From NCBI GenBank assembly GCA_023397905.1, contig JAEWSZ010000131.1, positions 1-20,937 of the forward strand: a stretch of 20,937 nucleotides of DNA, read 5' to 3'. This document shows positions 1 to 5,909 of this stretch, piece by piece. The notes under the pieces are model-generated. The model did no database searches. It was not told the origin of the DNA and was given only the letters and a program-made list of their open reading frames with translations. The position numbers and the translations under genes are program-made. This stretch comes from Bacillota bacterium. Lineage in GTDB: Bacteria > Bacillota > Clostridia > Acetivibrionales > DSM-1351. Every line of letters begins with the position of its first letter. The stretch's first letter is position 1.

Positions 1-3
1 TAA

Positions 4-198
4 TATTCAAAGGGCGGAGAAAAACGGCACTGGACCTTTGCCGACAAGCAATACGGTCCGGAATTCGGGCATCTGGCGCCCATACTTGTCAAAAGGAAGA
101 TGGAGCCTGTAATTATCTGCGAGTCCAGGGGCATGATGGCCGAGGATGCGGTGGAATTAAAAAAGATTTATCTTGAAGCCAAAGAGAGATACGGATGA
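4..198 (+). CDS. C-terminal piece of a TIM-barrel protein (AP endonuclease 2 / xylose isomerase-like), partial
   Basis: The reading frame that ends at the TGA at 196-198 codes for about 64 residues. It resembles the last strand and helix of endonuclease IV-like or sugar-isomerase-like TIM barrels: a GEKRHWTF stretch, then a beta strand ending in PVIICES, then an AEDA helix. In that family these C-terminal residues help form the metal-binding barrel; the substrate here cannot be judged from so little sequence. Bases 1-3 are TAA in this same frame. The gene is therefore either broken just upstream (nonsense mutation or frameshift), or the window edge has a base error. The only later in-frame ATG, at 100, would make a peptide too short for the fold. 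The family call is a judgement from the residue pattern alone. Confidence 0.45.
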   Translation, partial: YSKGGEKRHWTFADKQYGPEFGHLAPILVKRKMEPVIICESRGMMAEDAVELKKIYLEAKERYG

Positions 199-206
199 AG
201 CAGCCG

Positions 207-223
207 GAATTCAGGATTCAGAA
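207..223 (+). repeat. Copy 1 of a 17-bp dispersed intergenic repeat
   Basis: The 17-mer GAATTCAGGATTCAGAA lies just after the TIM-barrel stop codon. An identical 17-mer occurs at 13146-13162 in the spacer after the DUF2273 gene. Both copies are intergenic and both sit in purine-rich sequence with further GAATC- or CAGAA-type words. My impression is that words of this kind are scattered through spacers in some clostridial genomes, but I could not check that here. Confidence 0.6.
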
Positions 224-233
224 ATCAGAGCCT

Positions 234-259
234 GCAATAAGAATCCGCAATAAGAATCA
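234..259 (+). repeat. Two tandem 13-bp units
   Basis: Two head-to-tail copies of GCAATAAGAATC followed by one variable base (C at 246, A at 259). They lie in the spacer between the TIM-barrel fragment and aroQ, directly after the 17-bp dispersed repeat. Two copies are too few to call a satellite, and no function is evident. Confidence 0.7.
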
Positions 260-391
260 GGCTATCCCAGGCTCCAAGTAAAAGTTCCATATGTCATGGG
301 GCAATTATGGTTGATAGAAATAGCACATATAAACAATTTTTTAGGAAGGAGCGTATGGTTTGGTCACTGACTATGCCATACAAGGTCAAAG

Positions 392-835
392 ATGAAAAAG
401 GTTTTGGTTATAAACGGTCCCAACCTGAATCTGCTGGGTGTCCGGGAGAAAGGTGTATATGGAAGCGAAACGCTTCTGGATATTGCAAAGGCTGTTAATT
501 CCGTTTCGGAGGAGCTGGGTCTGGCGAGTGATTTCGTACAGTCCAATCACGAAGGGGAAATCATCGACAAGCTGCACGCGGCGAGAGGCGTTTATGATGT
601 GGTCATAATAAATGCCGGAGCCTACACCCACTACAGCATAGCCATCCGGGACGCCATAAAGGCTATTGAAATACCGACAATAGAAATACACTTGTCAAAT
701 ATACATAGCAGAGAGGAATTCAGACATACCTCGGTTATTGCGCCGGTATGCGCGGGACAGATCTGCGGGTTCGGAAAAACGAGCTATATTCTGGCTCTGC
801 ATGCGGCGGCGGGTATTCAGGGCGGCGGGAGGTAA
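392..835 (+). CDS. aroQ: 3-dehydroquinate dehydratase, type II
   Basis: Cytoplasmic shikimate-pathway enzyme that converts 3-dehydroquinate to 3-dehydroshikimate on the route to chorismate and aromatic amino acids. The 147-residue length is normal for the type II (dodecameric) family. The N-terminal INGPNLNLLG signature is present, followed by the flexible lid with a candidate catalytic Tyr in GVYG (about residue 23). A substrate-binding stretch INAGAYTHYS lies near residue 75, and the catalytic His is in IEIHLSN (about residue 100). ATG 392 is the only possible start, because an in-frame TGA lies at 368-370. Oddly, the best Shine-Dalgarno sequence (AGGAAGGAG, 343-351) sits before an out-of-frame ATG at 355 and not before this start. 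The peptidase gene follows after 93 bp, as yqhS-yqhT in Bacillus subtilis. Confidence 0.95.
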   Translation: MKKVLVINGPNLNLLGVREKGVYGSETLLDIAKAVNSVSEELGLASDFVQSNHEGEIIDKLHAARGVYDVVIINAGAYTHYSIAIRDAIKAIEIPTIEIHLSNIHSREEFRHTSVIAPVCAGQICGFGKTSYILALHAAAGIQGGGR

Positions 836-928
836 ATCGTCCTGAATGCCGTAGGACTAAAAGGAATAAACTATAAAGGCAATATTAAGCATATTTTATA
901 TTAATGGGGATTTCAGGAGGTAAACAAA

Positions 929-2014
929 ATGGTGGATAAACAAATTCTTTCCAACCGCTTAAACAATTTCAGAAATAAATTAAATGAATTGGGTGTTGAA
1001 GGCGCTCTGATTACAAAACGGGAAAATTACATGTACCTGTCGGGCTTTACCGGCACATCCGCAAATCTGATTATCACGGCTGACAAGGCTTATCTGCTCA
1101 CGGATTTCAGGTATATGGAACAATCTGCAAGACAGGCGCCCTTGTTTGAAATAGTACAGCATAAGCCAGATATAAACGACACGGTCAGTGAGATACTGTC
1201 TTCGGAAGCATTGAGGGCCTTTGGCTTTGAAGACCAGGCAGTAAGCTATGCTTCTTATGCCGTATACGGCAAAAAGTTTAAAAATACCGAACTGAAAGGC
1301 ATCGGAGCCATAGTCGACGAATTGAGAAGCATAAAGGACGAGCAGGAAATAGAGATAATAAACAGGGCTGTGATTGCTGCCGATGAGGCGTTTAAGCATG
1401 TACTGCCCTTGATAAGGCCGGGAATCACCGAGCTGGATGTGGCGGCCGAACTGGAATATAAGATGAAAAAATCCGGAGCTTCGGGGCCTTCCTTTGAAAC
1501 TATTGTGGCCTCGGGCCTGAGATCTTCCATGCCCCACGGAGTGGCTTCGGAAAAGAGGCTGGAGCTGGGAGATACCATAACCATGGATTTTGGAGCGTTA
1601 TATGACCATTATTGCTCGGATATAACCAGAACTGTATTTCTGGGGCAGCCACGCAAGGAAATGGTGGACATATACAATATCGTACTGGAGGCTCAGCTAA
1701 CCGCTGAAAAAGGCGCTGTCAGAGGCAGGACAGGAAAAGAAGTGGATAAGATAGCCAGGGACATCATCTATGGAAAGGGCTTTGAAGGAAAATTCGGACA
1801 TGGCCTGGGACATGGAGTAGGGCTGGAAATCCATGAAAGCCCAAGACTGTCCATGGGCGGGGATAAGGTGCTTGAAAACCGCATGGCTGTCACCGTTGAG
1901 CCTGGAATCTATGTTGAAGGGCTTGGCGGTGTCAGAATCGAGGACACGATCATTATAAGGGACAATAATCCTCAGGTGCTGACCCAGTCCTCAAAAGAAT
2001 TGATAATTCTTTAA
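929..2014 (+). CDS. yqhT: Xaa-Pro peptidase, M24B family
   Basis: Cytoplasmic dinuclear metallopeptidase that cleaves next to proline (aminopeptidase P or prolidase type) and helps recycle peptides. The 361 residues are typical of the short Firmicute form. There is a creatinase-like N-terminal domain (about 1-130) and a pita-bread catalytic domain (about 140-355). All five expected metal ligands are visible: D220 in TMDFG, D231 in SDITR, H295 in HGLGHGVGL, E324 in VEPGIY and E338 in RIEDT. H291 and H302 match the accessory histidines of the family. GGAGGT lies just before the ATG. The position between aroQ and efp matches Bacillus subtilis yqhT. Dipeptidase versus aminopeptidase activity cannot be settled from sequence. 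Confidence 0.92.
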   Translation: MVDKQILSNRLNNFRNKLNELGVEGALITKRENYMYLSGFTGTSANLIITADKAYLLTDFRYMEQSARQAPLFEIVQHKPDINDTVSEILSSEALRAFGFEDQAVSYASYAVYGKKFKNTELKGIGAIVDELRSIKDEQEIEIINRAVIAADEAFKHVLPLIRPGITELDVAAELEYKMKKSGASGPSFETIVASGLRSSMPHGVASEKRLELGDTITMDFGALYDHYCSDITRTVFLGQPRKEMVDIYNIVLEAQLTAEKGAVRGRTGKEVDKIARDIIYGKGFEGKFGHGLGHGVGLEIHESPRLSMGGDKVLENRMAVTVEPGIYVEGLGGVRIEDTIIIRDNNPQVLTQSSKELIIL

Positions 2015-2075
2015 AAATGACTCAAATTGATGAATTTGGCCAACATAAAAGAATCTCATTCTTTGAAAATTTTTC

Positions 2076-2104
2076 TTGCCTAAACTGAAAAATTAATTTA
2101 ATAT
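2076..2104 (+). promoter_or_regulatory. Candidate sigma-A promoter for efp
   Basis: TTGCCT (2076-2081) and TAATAT (2099-2104) are separated by 17 bp in an AT-rich spacer. Transcription would begin near 2111. There, an 8-bp inverted repeat (AAACATTT 2113-2120, AAATGTTT 2136-2143) would form a hairpin at the extreme 5' end of the efp message. Both hexamers are imperfect, so this is only a candidate. Confidence 0.4.
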
Positions 2105-2169
2105 AGACTAGGAAACATTTAAAATAAAATTCATCAAATGTTTATTTAATTATATTACGGAGGTAAGAT

Positions 2170-2730
2170 ATGATAGTAGCTGGTGATTTTAGAAACGGCG
2201 TAACCTTTGAGTTGGACAATAATATTTTTCAGGTGGTGGAGTTCCAGCACGTAAAACCCGGTAAGGGAGCTGCCTTTGTCAGAACTAAATTGAAAAATAT
2301 AGTGACCGGCGCAACAGTTGAAAGAACCTTTAATCCCACCGACAAGATGCCAAAGGCGCACATTGAAAGAAAGGATATGCAGTACCTTTACAATGACGGT
2401 GATTTATATTATTTTATGGACGTTGAAAGCTTTGAACAGCTCCCGATAAATAAGTCTGCCATAGGAAATTCACTTGATCTTGTCAAGGAAAACGAGGTAG
2501 TCAGGATCCTTTCACATAAAGGAAACGTATTCGGCATTGAACCGCCGACCTTTGTTGAGCTTGAAGTTACCCAGACTGATCCGGGCTTTAAAGGCGATAC
2601 TGCCACCGGCGCTACAAAACCTGCTACTGTTGAAACAGGATATGTTATAAAAGTTCCTCTGTTTGTTAATACTGGAGATGTAATAAGAATTGATACCAGA
2701 ACAAACGAATACATGGAAAGAGTTAAATAA
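2170..2730 (+). CDS. efp: Elongation factor P
   Basis: Translation factor that binds between the ribosomal P and E sites and relieves stalling at consecutive prolines. The 186-residue length is standard, with three beta-barrel domains: a KOW-like N-terminal domain (about 1-65), a central OB domain (about 66-128) and a C-terminal OB domain (about 130-186). The tip loop reads KPGKGAAFVRTK, with Lys32 at the position modified in the family (5-aminopentanol on Lys32 in Bacillus subtilis, beta-lysine on Lys34 in Escherichia coli). Which modification occurs here is unknown. The C-terminal VRIDTRTNEYMERVK-type ending is characteristic. A strong GGAGGT lies 8-10 bases before the ATG. The gene is probably co-transcribed with the small acidic gene that follows after 38 bp. 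Confidence 0.97.
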   Translation: MIVAGDFRNGVTFELDNNIFQVVEFQHVKPGKGAAFVRTKLKNIVTGATVERTFNPTDKMPKAHIERKDMQYLYNDGDLYYFMDVESFEQLPINKSAIGNSLDLVKENEVVRILSHKGNVFGIEPPTFVELEVTQTDPGFKGDTATGATKPATVETGYVIKVPLFVNTGDVIRIDTRTNEYMERVK

Positions 2731-2768
2731 TTGACCAACCAATTAAAAAATACTGAGGAGGTAGGATT

Positions 2769-3185
2769 ATGAGCTATATTAGTGAACGTGTGGCTTTTAT
2801 CAAGGGCTTGGCGGAAGGTATGAAAATTGATGAAACAACAAACGAAGGCAAGCTTTTGACGGCTATAATTGACGTTTTGGACGACATTGCTCTCGCCATT
2901 GACGACGTTGAAGAAATTCAAGACGAAATGAGCGAGCAGGTTGACGGAATCGATGAAGATCTTGCCGAACTCGAAAAGGCCTTGTACGGTGATGAGGATG
3001 AAATTGAATTTGAGGAGATCGAATGCCCTTATTGCGGTGAAGAGATTGAAGTTGATCTTGATATGATTGATGAGGATACCGATACAATGGAATGCCCTCA
3101 CTGCCATCAAAAAATTGAGCTTGAATGGGACTGCGACTGCGATGATGAAGAATGCGGCTGCGGACATGACCATAGTCATGACTAG
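2769..3185 (+). CDS. Acidic zinc-ribbon protein with CD1247-type N-terminal domain
   Basis: A 138-residue soluble protein of unknown function. It begins with a conserved helical domain (about 1-70: ISERVAFIKGLAEGM, then a long acidic helix likely to form a coiled coil). That domain resembles the 'CD1247 N-terminal domain' family of clostridia. A probable zinc ribbon follows, with C86/C89 (CPYC) and C109/C112 (CPHC). The last 17 residues form a second cluster of possible metal ligands: C122, C124, C129, C131, H133, H135 and H137. The protein is extremely acidic, rich in D and E throughout. An AGGAGGT sequence sits before the ATG, and a strong terminator follows the stop, so efp and this gene look like a two-gene unit. 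That suggests, but does not show, a link to translation or stress. Confidence 0.85.
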   Translation: MSYISERVAFIKGLAEGMKIDETTNEGKLLTAIIDVLDDIALAIDDVEEIQDEMSEQVDGIDEDLAELEKALYGDEDEIEFEEIECPYCGEEIEVDLDMIDEDTDTMECPHCHQKIELEWDCDCDDEECGCGHDHSHD

Positions 3186-3229
3186 AAATAATAAAAAAGC
3201 ATTAAGCTAAATGACTGATATTTAAGCAG

Positions 3230-3285
3230 ATAGAACTGTTATAAACCGGAATCAGAATCCGGGTTTATGGCAGTTCTATTTTTTT
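3230..3285 (+). terminator. Rho-independent terminator after the CD1247-type gene
   Basis: A long hairpin with the outer stem ATAGAACTG/CAGTTCTAT and the inner stem ATAAACC/GGTTTAT, followed directly by a run of T. It separates the efp unit from the next promoter, whose -35 element begins four bases after the terminator. Confidence 0.88.
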
Positions 3286-3288
3286 GTC

Positions 3289-3317
3289 TTGACAGTATCG
3301 CACAGCCATTGTATTAT
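3289..3317 (+). promoter_or_regulatory. Near-consensus sigma-A promoter of the lipoprotein-GntR-ABC operon
   Basis: A perfect -35 (TTGACA, 3289-3294) and a good -10 (TATTAT, 3312-3317) are separated by exactly 17 bp. Start of transcription is expected near 3324, inside the inverted repeat at 3306-3349. A promoter this strong would be highly active unless repressed. Confidence 0.8.
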
Positions 3318-3349
3318 TGTATTAACCACTTAATACAATAATACAATGG
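3306..3349 (+). promoter_or_regulatory. Perfect 20-bp inverted repeat, likely GntR operator
   Basis: Arms 3306-3325 and 3330-3349 are exact reverse complements over all 20 bases, with a 4-base centre (CCAC). Each arm holds TTGTATTATTGTATTAA-type sequence and its complement. The repeat covers the -10 hexamer and the expected transcription start, so a protein bound here would block initiation. The third gene-sized feature downstream (3804-4190) is a YtrA-like GntR protein, a group whose members usually control the ABC operon that encodes them. Assigning this site to that protein is inference. The repeat could also fold in RNA, but it has no T tract and lies across the promoter, so a DNA operator is preferred. 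Confidence 0.75.
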
Positions 3350-3377
3350 TTTGACCAGTAGACTGGAGTGAAGATAA

Positions 3378-3776
3378 ATGAAAAAAGTTCTGATTCTGAT
3401 TGTATTGATTTTTACCGTTTCCCTGTTTCCGGGCTGCACTACGGGAAGTTATACCTCAGTGGGCTCTGTACAGGTAAATACGTTATCGTCAATGTCCATG
3501 TCATATCACAAATTCAGCGGGAACAGGTCCACCCGGATTCATGTTGATGAGGGCAAGCCTGTGGAGGTAAAGGTCGATATCGTCACCTCCGCGGGAAAAA
3601 TAAATCTGTCAATAATTGACGGGGAAAAGAAACCGGTGTATGAAGGTACCGATATCCCCACATCGGATTTTACAGTAAAGCTTGACAAAGCTGGAGATTA
3701 CACGGTGACTTTAACCGGAAAGGACCACAAAGGTAAATACAAAATATCCTGGGGCGATACCGGGGAAAAGGAATGA
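3378..3776 (+). CDS. Small secreted lipoprotein leading the GntR-ABC operon
   Basis: A 132-residue predicted lipoprotein with no family that I recognise. It has a short charged start (MKK), a hydrophobic core (about 4-17) and a lipobox ending LFPGC, so lipidation is predicted at Cys20. The mature part is about 110 residues and mostly beta-strand-like. Segments such as VEVKVDIVTSAGKINLSI and FTVKLDKAGDYTVTLTG suggest a single jelly-roll or Ig-like sandwich. It would sit on the outer face of the membrane. It is the first gene after the repressed promoter and is followed after 27 bp by the GntR gene, so it probably serves the same transporter as a sensor or accessory. TGGAGTG lies before the ATG. 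Confidence 0.8.
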   Translation: MKKVLILIVLIFTVSLFPGCTTGSYTSVGSVQVNTLSSMSMSYHKFSGNRSTRIHVDEGKPVEVKVDIVTSAGKINLSIIDGEKKPVYEGTDIPTSDFTVKLDKAGDYTVTLTGKDHKGKYKISWGDTGEKE

Positions 3777-3803
3777 GAAATATTTTCCGGAGGGGGTGGA
3801 CTT

Positions 3804-4190
3804 ATGGCAAATGAATTTTCATCCAATGTGCCAATATACATTCAGATAATAAACGACATAAAGCTCAGGATTGCTTCAGGCATATGGGAAGCAGGCCAGC
3901 GGCTGAAATCCGTCCGTGAGCTGGCCGTTGAATTCTCGGTGAATCCAAATACAATGCAAAGAGCGCTGGCAGAACTTGAAAGAGAAGGTCTTCTGTATAC
4001 CGAGAGGACCTCGGGCAGGTATGTTTCACAGGACCAGTCGAAAATTTCCAAAGCCCGGGATGAACTGGCGGAGGAATATACCGAAAGTTATTACAGCTCA
4101 ATGCGGAAGCTGGGATATAAGGACAATGAAATCATCTGCAGGATATCAAGTGAATCAAAAATCGAAAAGGGGGCGGAAGATAATGAGTAA
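3804..4190 (+). CDS. GntR-family repressor, YtrA-like
   Basis: A 128-residue DNA-binding protein with an N-terminal GntR winged helix (about 10-76). The recognition region includes LKSVRELAVEFSVNPNTMQRAL, split here as LKSVRELA and VNPNTMQRAL, and the wing is near TERTSGRYV. Only about 50 helical residues follow. This short C-terminal tail, instead of a FadR- or UTRA-type effector domain, is characteristic of the YtrA subfamily, whose members usually repress linked ABC operons that respond to cell-envelope stress or antibiotics. GGAGGGGG precedes the ATG. The final codons overlap the ATPase start by 8 bp, which implies translational coupling. The likely target is the 20-bp inverted repeat at 3306-3349. 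The effector is unknown. Confidence 0.93.
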   Translation: MANEFSSNVPIYIQIINDIKLRIASGIWEAGQRLKSVRELAVEFSVNPNTMQRALAELEREGLLYTERTSGRYVSQDQSKISKARDELAEEYTESYYSSMRKLGYKDNEIICRISSESKIEKGAEDNE

Positions 4191-4881
4191 ACTGATAGAA
4201 ATAAATTCATTGGAGAAAAAATACGGCTCTCGTAAAGTGCTGGACAACATAACGCTGTCCTTTGAAAGCGGGACTATAGTCGGACTGCTGGGGCCAAACG
4301 GCTGCGGGAAAACATCGCTTATCAAAATAATAGCCGGGCTTATAAATGATTACAAGGGAGAGGTGCTCATAGACGGACATGCGCCGGATGAATACACCAA
4401 GGCAATAACATCCTATTTGCCGGAGAAAACTTATTTATCAGACAATAACAAGGTCGAAGACGCATTGGATTTTTTCGGGGACTTTTATGCGGACTTTGAC
4501 AGAGAAAAAGCGGAAGAAATGCTGCGGCAGTTCAAACTGGATCCCCGGCAAAAGATAAAAAGCATGTCAAAGGGTATGCAGGAAAAGGTCCAGCTGATAC
4601 TGGTCATGGCCAGAAAGGCCAGGATATATCTGCTGGATGAACCACTGGGAGGGCTGGACCCGGCCTCCAGAAAGGCAATGCTGGACATCATTCTCAACAA
4701 TTATTCAGAGGAGGCGCTGGTATTGCTTTCAACCCATCTGATAAATGACGTGGAGAGAATATTTGACAGGGTTATCATGGTAGGCGAGGCCCAAATATTG
4801 ATTGACGACACTGTAGACAACATCCGCCAGACAAGCGGCAAATCTGTGGAAGAGCTTTTTGAGGAGGTGTTCAAATGCTAA
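4183..4881 (+). CDS. ABC transporter ATPase (YtrB/BcrA-like)
   Basis: A 232-residue nucleotide-binding subunit for the permease that follows. The Walker A motif is GPNGCGKTS (37-45), the signature is SKGMQ (129-133) in place of the usual LSGGQ, the Walker B motif is IYLLDEP (148-154), the D-loop is GGLDP (156-160), and the switch His is H185 in LSTH. The Q-loop position appears to be a Glu in YLPE (about 81). The divergent signature and YLPE also occur, as I recall, in small ABC-2 exporter ATPases of Firmicutes. The ATG at 4183, inside the GntR coding end, is preferred to upstream in-frame starts: it has a GGGGGCGGA ribosome site and gives the normal N-terminus. The gene overlaps the permease start by 7 bp. 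Confidence 0.93.
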   Translation: MSKLIEINSLEKKYGSRKVLDNITLSFESGTIVGLLGPNGCGKTSLIKIIAGLINDYKGEVLIDGHAPDEYTKAITSYLPEKTYLSDNNKVEDALDFFGDFYADFDREKAEEMLRQFKLDPRQKIKSMSKGMQEKVQLILVMARKARIYLLDEPLGGLDPASRKAMLDIILNNYSEEALVLLSTHLINDVERIFDRVIMVGEAQILIDDTVDNIRQTSGKSVEELFEEVFKC

Positions 4882-5693
4882 ATAAATTACTGAAATATGA
4901 ATTTAAGGATACTGCCCGCATTATACCGCTATTGTACCTCATAGCTCTGGTTTTCGCCGGGATATCCATTTCGGCTTCACAGCTCGGCATCGGATGGTTC
5001 AGGGAAACATCTTCGCTGTTGCTTCTGCTGCTGGGAATAGCAGTGGTCATTATTACATTTGTAGTAGTGGTTATGAGATTTTACAAAAATCTGTATTCAA
5101 ATGAAGGATATCTGATGTTTACATTACCTGTAAAGCCTCAATCGCTATTGGTTTCAAAAACAATAACCGCCTTGTGCTGGGTGATCCTGAGCTATATTAT
5201 CTTCAGCGGAGCCTTTTGCATCAGCATGTACGGATTTGGAGTGGGACTTGACGCAGTATCCGATATAATGGCGGAATTGAAAATTATGGGCCTTCAAAAT
5301 GCAATCTATTTGCTGATACCCATGGTGCTGTTATCTACAATATGCCTTATAGTACAGATATTCTTTGCCATTACAATGTCAAATCTGTCTGCATTCAGCA
5401 ATCTTGGAGCGGGGGCGGCATTTCTGATCTTCATAATTACAAACATAGCTATGCAAACTATCGAAGCTGTATTTGCAATATTTGTTCCGTTTTCCGTTGA
5501 AATAAATTATCTGGGAAATACGGGAATAGTGGTTTCCTCAAAAAACATGTTCGGGTTCATACTTGAAAGCATTAACAGCACGCCAGACAGCATTGTAATT
5601 GGTTTGGGAGGCTATATATTCGATGCCGTGGCGGTTTGTGTGCTGTTCTATATAACCGGCAGAATGATGAAAAACAGGGTGTCTATAAAATAA
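4875..5693 (+). CDS. ABC-2-like membrane permease
   Basis: A 272-residue integral membrane protein. About six hydrophobic spans are visible, near residues 17-38, 47-68, 95-120, 143-168, 178-205 and 240-262. After the second there is a short loop with the family-like pattern RFYKNLYSNEGYLMFTLPV. This arrangement fits ABC-2-type permeases that pair with YtrB/BcrA-like ATPases to export or extrude membrane-active compounds. The substrate cannot be read from the sequence. The start is set by GAGGAGGTG inside the end of the ATPase gene, with a 7-bp overlap. It is the last gene of the operon: a terminator-like hairpin lies 28 bp downstream. Confidence 0.88.
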   Translation: MLNKLLKYEFKDTARIIPLLYLIALVFAGISISASQLGIGWFRETSSLLLLLLGIAVVIITFVVVVMRFYKNLYSNEGYLMFTLPVKPQSLLVSKTITALCWVILSYIIFSGAFCISMYGFGVGLDAVSDIMAELKIMGLQNAIYLLIPMVLLSTICLIVQIFFAITMSNLSAFSNLGAGAAFLIFIITNIAMQTIEAVFAIFVPFSVEINYLGNTGIVVSSKNMFGFILESINSTPDSIVIGLGGYIFDAVAVCVLFYITGRMMKNRVSIK

Positions 5694-5720
5694 TAATCAT
5701 AAAGATAATGCAAATAAAAG

Positions 5721-5784
5721 GCATTCCGCAGTATGGGAAAGCGGGCTAAAAGCGCTCGCAGACAAGTATGCGGAGTGCTTTTTT
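5721..5784 (+). terminator. Terminator-like hairpin after the ABC permease
   Basis: GCATTCCGCA (5721-5730) pairs with TGCGGAGTGC (5769-5778), with one G-T pair, and TTTTTT follows. The loop is long (38 bases), but it holds a small GC-rich stem of its own. This is the expected end of the GntR-ABC operon. Confidence 0.6.
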
Positions 5785-5909
5785 GCTGTCCGGAAAGTAT
5801 AAATTTTTTAAAAATATTTTCCCTAAGTAATAAAGTTGGACAAAGCCTAATATATATAAATAACTCAAATTACCGGAGATAAATCGAGCTGAAAGGAAAG
5901 GTACTTGCT

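Noticed and set aside
2015..2075. Terminator after the Xaa-Pro peptidase gene
   Set aside because: Two small AT-only stems (CAAATT/AATTTG and AAAGAAT/ATTCTTT) exist, but neither is GC-supported or followed directly by a T run.
2409..3179. 256-codon open frame on the minus strand across efp and the CD1247-type gene
   Set aside because: It is opposite two clearly real genes, crosses their spacer and terminal regions, and has no family pattern. The acidic codons of the sense gene keep the antisense frame open.
3976..4182. N-terminal extension of the ABC ATPase by 69 residues
   Set aside because: The extension lies wholly inside the GntR gene in another frame. The ATG at 4183 has the ribosome site and the normal family N-terminus.
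5785..5909. Sigma-E promoter for spoIIIAA
   Set aside because: Control by sigma-E is expected from the family, but I found no pair of -35 and -10 elements that matches it well. The AT-rich stretch near 5850 fits several weak readings.
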